Below are positions 17,183 through 22,259 of a stretch of 22,259 nt of DNA, piece by piece. Source of the stretch: Firmicutes bacterium AM31-12AC. Its GTDB lineage: Bacteria > Bacillota > Clostridia > Lachnospirales > Lachnospiraceae. How positions within the stretch are numbered: the first letter of the stretch is position 1; each line of letters starts with the position of its first letter. Location of the stretch: contig QUJA01000043.1 in assembly GCA_003480425.1 (NCBI GenBank), positions 1 to 22,259 on the forward strand. The letters are read 5' to 3'. The notes beneath the pieces were generated by a model. The model did no database searches, was not told the DNA's origin, and saw only the letters and a program-made list of their open reading frames with translations. Made by a program: the position numbers and the translations under genes.

Positions 17183-18067
17183 TTACTTTTCTCCTAAAAT
17201 CATTTTCACATCGTTTAATGAAATTTGAAGTTCTTCTGCAATCTGCTCCGCACTCAAATTTTGTTTCTTCAATTCCAATGCCTTTAAAGTGTACTGTATT
17301 CCTTGCTGTATTCCTTTCTCTATTCCTTGCTGCAGTCCTCTTTTCTCCGCACTTTTCATAAATGAATTATGGTCCCGAATCACTTTCTGACGAGCCTCAT
17401 ACTCAAGACGTTTCTCTTCATCTGCACTTAATTTTTTCAAAGTATCATATGCTTCTTCTATGTACTTATCTTTTTCTGCCATATGCCTAAAATCCTCCTC
17501 ACACCTTCCACCTAGGAAACGCATCCAAAGAATAATGCCTTCTTCATTCTGAGCCTCCGGAGGCAATTTTGCCAACTCCAACATATGCATCTCCATAAGA
17601 TCTGAATATTCTTTCCCCGTCTCTGTATCACAAAATGCAATTCGACGATAGCATACATCATCCTCCGGGAAATGCACTGAATTCAAAATACTGACATGAA
17701 TACATTTTTTTAATGTATCATAGCCCTCTCCCTCTTTAATCGGGTCTGTATACATTTTGCTCAAATAAAAAATGGAACGTTTATCCCAATATTCATATGC
17801 TGCCACCTGCATTTCAAAATCTATCTGTGTTCCATTCTTCAATTTTACACGCACATCTAAAATCCCATACTTATCATCCTCATATTCTTTTCTCAATATT
17901 GTCTGTATAAGGATGGTAGATTCAATCTCATCAGGTGATACATTCAATAAAGCTGCAATAATGCCTTTCCTTACATTCTCATTCTGCATTAATTCTTTGA
18001 AACAAAAATCCACTGTGGGAAACATTATAAAATTTTCTTTTTCCTTTAATTCTTTTGTTTTTTTCAT
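17183..18067 (-). CDS. Rpn/PD-(D/E)XK nuclease family transposase-like protein
   Basis: The 294-residue protein belongs to the Rpn (recombination-promoting nuclease) / PD-(D/E)XK 'transposase' group that is abundant in gut Firmicutes. It starts FPTVDFCFKELMQNENVRKG, has the nuclease core YGILDVRVKL with D71 and then IDFEMQV with E85 and Q87 (a D-ExQ variant), and ends in a QQGIEKGIQQGIQ repeat and a helical tail (SAEQIAEELQISLNDVKMIL). Such proteins cut DNA and raise recombination rates; movement of their own genes is not well shown. AAGGAG precedes the ATG. The gene stands alone, between two copies of a ~240-bp repeat, so the whole block may be a movable or duplicated unit. Confidence 0.88.
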   Translation of the reverse strand: MKKTKELKEKENFIMFPTVDFCFKELMQNENVRKGIIAALLNVSPDEIESTILIQTILRKEYEDDKYGILDVRVKLKNGTQIDFEMQVAAYEYWDKRSIFYLSKMYTDPIKEGEGYDTLKKCIHVSILNSVHFPEDDVCYRRIAFCDTETGKEYSDLMEMHMLELAKLPPEAQNEEGIILWMRFLGGRCEEDFRHMAEKDKYIEEAYDTLKKLSADEEKRLEYEARQKVIRDHNSFMKSAEKRGLQQGIEKGIQQGIQYTLKALELKKQNLSAEQIAEELQISLNDVKMILGEK

Positions 18068-18133
18068 AGAATTTTCTCCTTTTTCTCATGACAATTATCT
18101 GTCAAACAGAAATAGAAAATCCTATTTTTCTTT

Positions 18134-18164
18134 ATTTTATCACATTTGATTTTTCTGTAAAAGA
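18134..18164 (-). promoter_or_regulatory. Candidate promoter of the Rpn gene
   Basis: On the minus strand TTTACA (complement of 18156-18161), a 16-base spacer and TAAAAT (complement of 18134-18139) with an extended TGA form a good sigma-A promoter about 65 bases before the start codon. Confidence 0.6.
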
Positions 18165-18238
18165 TAAATTTTCCACTTCCATTTTAACAGTCTTATCCTT
18201 GGTTTTTTATTAATATTTATTCGGATTTTTACATTTTG

Positions 18239-18476
18239 GATTTGTTACTGAACTCAAGTTCTTTGAAAAACTCATTTTATATTCTGAAATGAATATAGAT
18301 AACTGTGCGGAATGAGAACTTATAAAATTCTCATCCCGAACCTTAGACTTTCAAGAGTCTTAACTAATCGATTAATTTTTAGAAATGAGTATAGATATAG
18401 CTTAAGCTATCATCTGTACATTCGCAATGTGTTTCTTGTCGATAACTCTTCTTTTTTGTTGGCAATTCTGTGGAAA
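18239..18476. repeat. ~240-bp structured direct repeat, copy 2
   Basis: Second copy of 16848-17091, six bases shorter, in the same orientation. It occupies the gene-free stretch 18068-18498 together with the Rpn promoter (18134-18161). Hairpin 4 is a perfect palindrome here (ATAGCTTAAGCTAT) where copy 1 has an A-A mismatch. Between the repeat and the GH78-2 stop only about 20 bases remain. Confidence 0.85.
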
Positions 18477-18498
18477 ACTTTTATAAAATCATCTCACA

Positions 18499-20808
18499 CT
18501 AGTCTACCTCCACCTTAATCTTCTCTGTCACAAGCTCTCTGCTACTTTCCAGATTGGTTGTATCAATCTGATACTCCACGCCCTTTGGCACTTTCACCTG
18601 CAATACCATTCCATCCTGCTCTTCCTTCACCTGAACTGAAATCTCCCCTGCCACAGAACGATAAATACACTTAAACTCATGTATACTTTCTGGCAAATAC
18701 GGGCATATTTTTATCTTTCTAAATCCCGGTTCCTCTGCTTGGATTCCTGCGATACCATTATAATACCACTCTACGATATGTCCCATCATATCGTGGCAGT
18801 GGCTTCTCGGATTGGTCTCCCAATATTCACCCAATGTCGTCTCTCCATCTAATACAAATGCATAATAACTTGGATGCTCTTTTCGTAAAATGAATTGACA
18901 GATCAAGTTATTCATCTGATATTTGCGTGCTGTCTGAATTACATATGGAAGTCCGATTTCTCCACTGACAAATGCACCTTCTGTTTCCAAAGCATCGTAA
19001 AATGCTTTCACAACATCTACTTCTTTGTCCTCCGGTACTAATCCCCAATAAAGCGGTAACGCTTCTACTGCCTGCGTCATAAATAACTCGTCCGCATGAT
19101 CCCATGTACGGTAACACCAATATCCTTTTTCTGCATTCCAGACAAGCAGCTTTTCATTGTAGTTTTTCTTTACCTGCTCTGCATAAGCCTCCAGCTTCTT
19201 TTTATCCTCAAGTTTCTCAAGAATCTCGGCAAACTTCGCAAGCGTTACGGCATCTGCATATAAGAAAGCCGTCTCGATATTTTCTCTTGCAAGTTCATTT
19301 TTCGGATTGCCCCAGTCACCCAGGCCATGGTTGATAAATCCTTCTTCTGTAACCTTTGTTTTTAAATGTTCCAGATATCTCATACCTGCATCGTAGTTAT
19401 CTTCAATGATCTTCTTATCCCCATAGAACATATAATGCCAATATGTTCCAAGAATACAGGTGCTTCCCCAACCGATGATATCATAAAAACTTCCCATCCC
19501 CGGAACCGGAAGTACATTCGGAATATAACATGGACACTGTGACGGCATCAATCCATCTCCCGGATAGACTTTATTTTCTTCAAAATCATAAAAATAATCT
19601 TGTGCTGTATGTTGCGCTGTTCGCATATCCAACAAGAATTTTTCCCACAATTTACATCCATTTTTCATATACATGATAGCTGGTGCCATCAGATGATTCG
19701 GCTCCTGCCATGCAAATCGCTCAATTGTCGGACAGTCGGTATGCACACTGACCATATTTGCCTCAACTGCTTTTTCCACCAAACTGTAAATCTGCTCATA
19801 ACGTTTGTCATCACATGTAAATGTTCCGTCCGTCTCATATGCACTGCTGATTGCATGAGCCGTAAGATTACGCATCTCACAATTCTCCGGCTTCTCAATT
19901 GCAACATATCTTCCTGCAAAATAAGTAAATTTCATTCTGCATGTTTCCCATTCATCGTCCTGCCCGATAATATAAGTAATACATGAATCCAAATTTACCC
20001 AGCCTTTTGCCATCTGGTCTACATCACCATTTTTTGCAAGCTTCTCGGCAGGGTAAAGATGAATTTCATCCCCCGCTTTTCCTTTCACTTCAAACTCTAA
20101 AATTCCGGACATGTTTTGTGTAAAATCATAGATGTCTTTGCTCTGTACATTGTTCAAATATTCTCCCTGATAAGAATGGAGCACCTTCACTGGTGGCTGT
20201 ATCTGGTCGATCATCCGGCCAGTCGGCTCTTTCTCCTTTGTAACAATCGAAGCATTCTCCCAACTTGTCGTATTGAACTCTGCTGTACACCATCCATCCT
20301 GATTCTTTCTTCCGTCAATTGTCTCCGAACCATATACATTACTCATTACAACCGGATGCTCTTTTACAAGAAAATCTTCATCTGCATGAATAACTTCTAC
20401 TGTTCCATCAACATAAGTAATCATTAATTCTACTGCCAATACAAGTTCTTCACCAAATGGTTTATATGGATTCGGATTTGGCGGCATAAATTCCGGAAAT
20501 TTAAATGTGTAATGCTCGTCCATCTTATAAAACCAGCCGTTTCCGACCTCCGCTCCAATTACATTTTCCCCTTCTTTTAAATATGATGTTACATTAAATG
20601 TTACATATTCAATCAGTTTGTGATAATCCGTCCATCCCGGGTCCAGCTCATGATCTTCTACCTTACATCCATTTATATAAAAATGAAACTGACCAAGTCC
20701 ACATACCTTTGCCTCTGCATGTAAAACCTGCTTACATATTTTTATAATTCTTCTTGCATAAAATGGTTTTGCTGTTTTATTTGTAATCCAATTTCCTAAT
20801 ATTCCCAT
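18499..20808 (-). CDS. GH78 alpha-L-rhamnosidase, intact
   Basis: The 769-residue enzyme removes terminal alpha-L-rhamnose from glycosides by the inverting mechanism of GH78. Domains in order: N-terminal carbohydrate-binding-like domain (VCGLGQFHFYINGCKVEDHE, 35-54, and GAEVGNGW), a beta-sandwich (DFTQNMSGILEFEVKGKAGD, 228-247), the (alpha/alpha)6 catalytic barrel with DCPTIER (358-364; E363 a candidate general acid), GLGDWGN (495-501), TTLGEYW (657-663; E661 a candidate general base) and GHIVEWYYNGIAGI (676-689), then a C-terminal beta-domain. No signal peptide is present, so it is cytoplasmic. AGAAGGAGAA precedes the ATG. It is the intact paralogue of the frameshifted copy at 9546-11824. 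It is a single-gene unit, divergent from araC2. Confidence 0.93.
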   Translation of the reverse strand: MGILGNWITNKTAKPFYARRIIKICKQVLHAEAKVCGLGQFHFYINGCKVEDHELDPGWTDYHKLIEYVTFNVTSYLKEGENVIGAEVGNGWFYKMDEHYTFKFPEFMPPNPNPYKPFGEELVLAVELMITYVDGTVEVIHADEDFLVKEHPVVMSNVYGSETIDGRKNQDGWCTAEFNTTSWENASIVTKEKEPTGRMIDQIQPPVKVLHSYQGEYLNNVQSKDIYDFTQNMSGILEFEVKGKAGDEIHLYPAEKLAKNGDVDQMAKGWVNLDSCITYIIGQDDEWETCRMKFTYFAGRYVAIEKPENCEMRNLTAHAISSAYETDGTFTCDDKRYEQIYSLVEKAVEANMVSVHTDCPTIERFAWQEPNHLMAPAIMYMKNGCKLWEKFLLDMRTAQHTAQDYFYDFEENKVYPGDGLMPSQCPCYIPNVLPVPGMGSFYDIIGWGSTCILGTYWHYMFYGDKKIIEDNYDAGMRYLEHLKTKVTEEGFINHGLGDWGNPKNELARENIETAFLYADAVTLAKFAEILEKLEDKKKLEAYAEQVKKNYNEKLLVWNAEKGYWCYRTWDHADELFMTQAVEALPLYWGLVPEDKEVDVVKAFYDALETEGAFVSGEIGLPYVIQTARKYQMNNLICQFILRKEHPSYYAFVLDGETTLGEYWETNPRSHCHDMMGHIVEWYYNGIAGIQAEEPGFRKIKICPYLPESIHEFKCIYRSVAGEISVQVKEEQDGMVLQVKVPKGVEYQIDTTNLESSRELVTEKIKVEVD

Positions 20809-20843
20809 TATCCAGATTCTCCTTCTGCTTTATTATATTTCAT

Positions 20844-20910
20844 AGTATAGCAATCCCTCATTTTACAACATAGTTGCAAATCAGACACCCCTGCATTACA
20901 AAGATGACAT
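20844..20910 (-). promoter_or_regulatory. GH78-2 promoter with TGACAT-like boxes
   Basis: On the minus strand TGCTATACT is an extended -10 (TATACT complement of 20844-20849). A degenerate box AGACAC starts at 20883, exactly 34 bases from the -10 edge, and a full TGACAT starts at 20905, 22 bases farther. The -35 position has no match. Confidence 0.58.
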
Positions 20911-20944
20911 TTCTATGAATTTTAAAGAATTTTAAATTTGTCTT

Positions 20945-20953
20945 TGGTATAAT
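20945..20953 (+). promoter_or_regulatory. Candidate promoter of araC2
   Basis: TGGTATAAT is an extended -10 with a perfect TATAAT at 20948-20953; no good -35 is seen. The start would fall near 20960, giving a leader of about 210 bases that begins with the first hairpin at 20958. Confidence 0.55.
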
Positions 20954-20957
20954 AATT

Positions 20958-21134
20958 CAAGAATGCCTCTGCATTCTTGCTGCGAGATGCGCGTCATGCA
21001 ATGCATGACATACTTCTTCTGCGCATCTCTGCAATCCTGCCGGAGGCTATATCAGATGGGGATTGACTCCCACCACTGATACTGATTTGTTACTCACCAC
21101 CTACAGAGGTGGGAGTCATCTCACATCTGATATA
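20958..21134 (+). repeat. Hairpin-rich leader of araC2 including structured repeat copy 2
   Basis: Within the gene-free stretch 20809-21170 this part is almost all inverted repeats. CAAGAATGC/GCATTCTTG (20958-20979) closes on a CTCT loop. AGATGCGC/GCGCATCT (20985-21028) encloses GTCATG/CATGAC. Then 21033-21134 repeats window bases 1-102 with one mismatch and folds as TATATCAGATG/CATCTGATATA around TGACTCCCACC/GGTGGGAGTCA. No coding frame is seen. The last 36 bases before the araC2 start hold its ribosome site. Confidence 0.8.
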
Positions 21135-21170
21135 ACAAATTAACACTATCGGACAGTAAAAGGATACCTT

Positions 21171-22220
21171 ATGCGATTTTATGATTCCTACGAATATGAA
21201 ATAGATACAAATTTATGTAAAACAGAGCAACGATTAAAAGACTTATATTTCGAAAATCAAGACCGACACTTAGAAAAACCACATGATATTAAGGATTGCC
21301 GAGATATTTTTGTCAAAGCCAGTCACACAGATGATTGTTTATTTCCTAAATTCCTGGTTGACAATCTGGAAGAGGATTTATTTTTTCATAAAAACTTAGA
21401 TTGCGAAATCTATAAACATTTTCGTTACCTTCCATGCAACTGGCACTCTCATTCTTTTTTGGAGGTACTCTGTGTTTTACATGGGTCTTGTTACAACTAT
21501 ATTCAGGAGCAAAAATTGGAAATGCAGTCCGGTGATATTTGCATCATTGCACCAAATACACCGCATGCTATCAGTGTATTTTCCGATGACTGTATCGTAT
21601 TCAATATTATACTTAGAACCAGCACCTTTGAGACCGCTTTCTTCGGGACCTTATCGGAAAATGATGTGTTATCAGATTTTTTCATGCGTATGTTATATCA
21701 TTCACCGACACACCCTTACCTTCTATTCCGTACACATGGTGATCACGAATTATTTAATTATGTCGGCTATGCTTATGAAGAATTTATTGGAAACCGTCAA
21801 TATAAAAACCGGATGCTCAATTCCATTATCGATGCATTTTTCATTACACTGCTACGCAATCATGGTGCAAATGTTATCGTTCCGTCACTGGCTGAAGATG
21901 ACCAGAATGAAAACCTGATATTCATCTTGAAATATATACAGGAGCATTTCGCTACAGTTACTTTGAAAGAATTGTCCTCTTTCTTCAATTACAGCGAGCG
22001 ACAATTACAAAGGATTATCAAATCCAGCACCGGTATGAGTTTCAGCGAAAATATCCAGCAATTACGTATGAACCAGGCTACCCGCCTGCTTGCCAATCCA
22101 GATATTTCCATCGCGGTTATTTCCGAGGAATTAGGGTATTCAGATATCGGTAATTTCAGACAAGCGTTTAAGAAGTGTTTTGGGATGACCCCATTGGAAT
22201 ATCGCAATAGAACCAGATAG
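21171..22220 (+). CDS. AraC-family regulator 2 with cupin sensor domain
   Basis: The 349-residue protein has the same layout as the regulator at 13453-14532: a cupin-like sensor (HSHSFLEVLCVLHGSC, 92-107, then SGDICIIAPNTPHAIS) and a C-terminal AraC DNA-binding domain from about 249 (VTLKELSSFFNYSERQLQRI, ISEELGYSDIGNFRQAFKKC, MTPLEYR). The two are clear paralogues along their length. It is divergent from the intact GH78 gene and is its likely regulator. AAAAGGA precedes the ATG by six to seven bases. The stop codon lies inside a REP-like motif (ACCAGATAGGGACGGAGTTT), so the last residues may have been supplied by that repeat. The long structured leader is unlike that of araC1. Confidence 0.93.
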   Translation: MRFYDSYEYEIDTNLCKTEQRLKDLYFENQDRHLEKPHDIKDCRDIFVKASHTDDCLFPKFLVDNLEEDLFFHKNLDCEIYKHFRYLPCNWHSHSFLEVLCVLHGSCYNYIQEQKLEMQSGDICIIAPNTPHAISVFSDDCIVFNIILRTSTFETAFFGTLSENDVLSDFFMRMLYHSPTHPYLLFRTHGDHELFNYVGYAYEEFIGNRQYKNRMLNSIIDAFFITLLRNHGANVIVPSLAEDDQNENLIFILKYIQEHFATVTLKELSSFFNYSERQLQRIIKSSTGMSFSENIQQLRMNQATRLLANPDISIAVISEELGYSDIGNFRQAFKKCFGMTPLEYRNRTR

Positions 22221-22259
22221 GGACGGAGTTTAATGGCTTTTTTCAAAAGCCATTAAACT
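22213..22259 (+). terminator. araC2 terminator hairpin with REP-like motif
   Basis: AGTTTAATGGCTTTT (22227-22241) pairs perfectly with AAAAGCCATTAAACT (22245-22259) around a three-base loop. GGGACGGAGTTT at 22220-22231, overlapping the stop codon and the left arm, is the motif also found after ftsH and the Rpn gene. The window ends at the last base of the stem, so a U-run cannot be seen. Confidence 0.75.

Overview
The window is AT-rich, gene-dense DNA. Ribosome binding sites are strong (AGGAGG type) and the gene families are typical of gut Clostridia, so a Lachnospiraceae-like Firmicute is the best guess; no marker gene fixes the genus. Most genes lie on the minus strand. The exceptions are ftsH and two AraC-type regulators.

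Layout. (1) 105-5550: a minus-strand jetA-jetB-jetC set, the Wadjet anti-plasmid SMC system. Its jetC stop codon abuts a structured repeat (1-102), and no jetD is inside the window. (2) 5841-7694: ftsH, a membrane AAA+ zinc protease, on the plus strand, followed by a terminator built from a REP-like motif. (3) 7811-9432: a minus-strand operon with an AtuA-like small protein, a DUF1446/AtuA gene reduced to a remnant by an internal deletion, and an alpha/beta-hydrolase. (4) 9546-15649: a glycoside locus with a GPH-type sugar symporter, a GH78 alpha-L-rhamnosidase broken by a one-base frameshift, a divergent AraC regulator and a GH43 glycosidase. (5) 15831-16805: hicA-hicB followed by a PAS-Fis protein that lacks the AAA+ domain usual for its architecture. 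(6) 17183-18067: an Rpn/PD-(D/E)XK nuclease-transposase gene between two copies of a ~240-bp structured direct repeat. (7) 18499-22220: an intact GH78 paralogue and a second, divergent AraC regulator. The leader of this second regulator is almost entirely hairpins and contains the second copy of the repeat at 1-102.

How the genes work together. Regions 4 and 7 look like one rhamnoside-utilisation regulon made of duplicated modules (AraC plus GH78). Three promoters (symporter/GH78, GH43, GH78-2) have a TGACAT-like box starting exactly 34 bases from the inner edge of the -10 hexamer, and a second box 21-22 bases farther out. This is the layout expected for binding sites of the two related AraC proteins. 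The symporter would import rhamnose-decorated glycosides, and GH78, GH43 and the esterase would strip them in the cytoplasm; none of the enzymes shows a signal peptide.

The region carries many marks of flux: a frameshifted gene, an internally deleted gene, four families of dispersed or direct repeats, a toxin-antitoxin pair and a recombination-promoting nuclease. The least explained parts are the structured repeats and the AAA-less PAS-Fis regulator.
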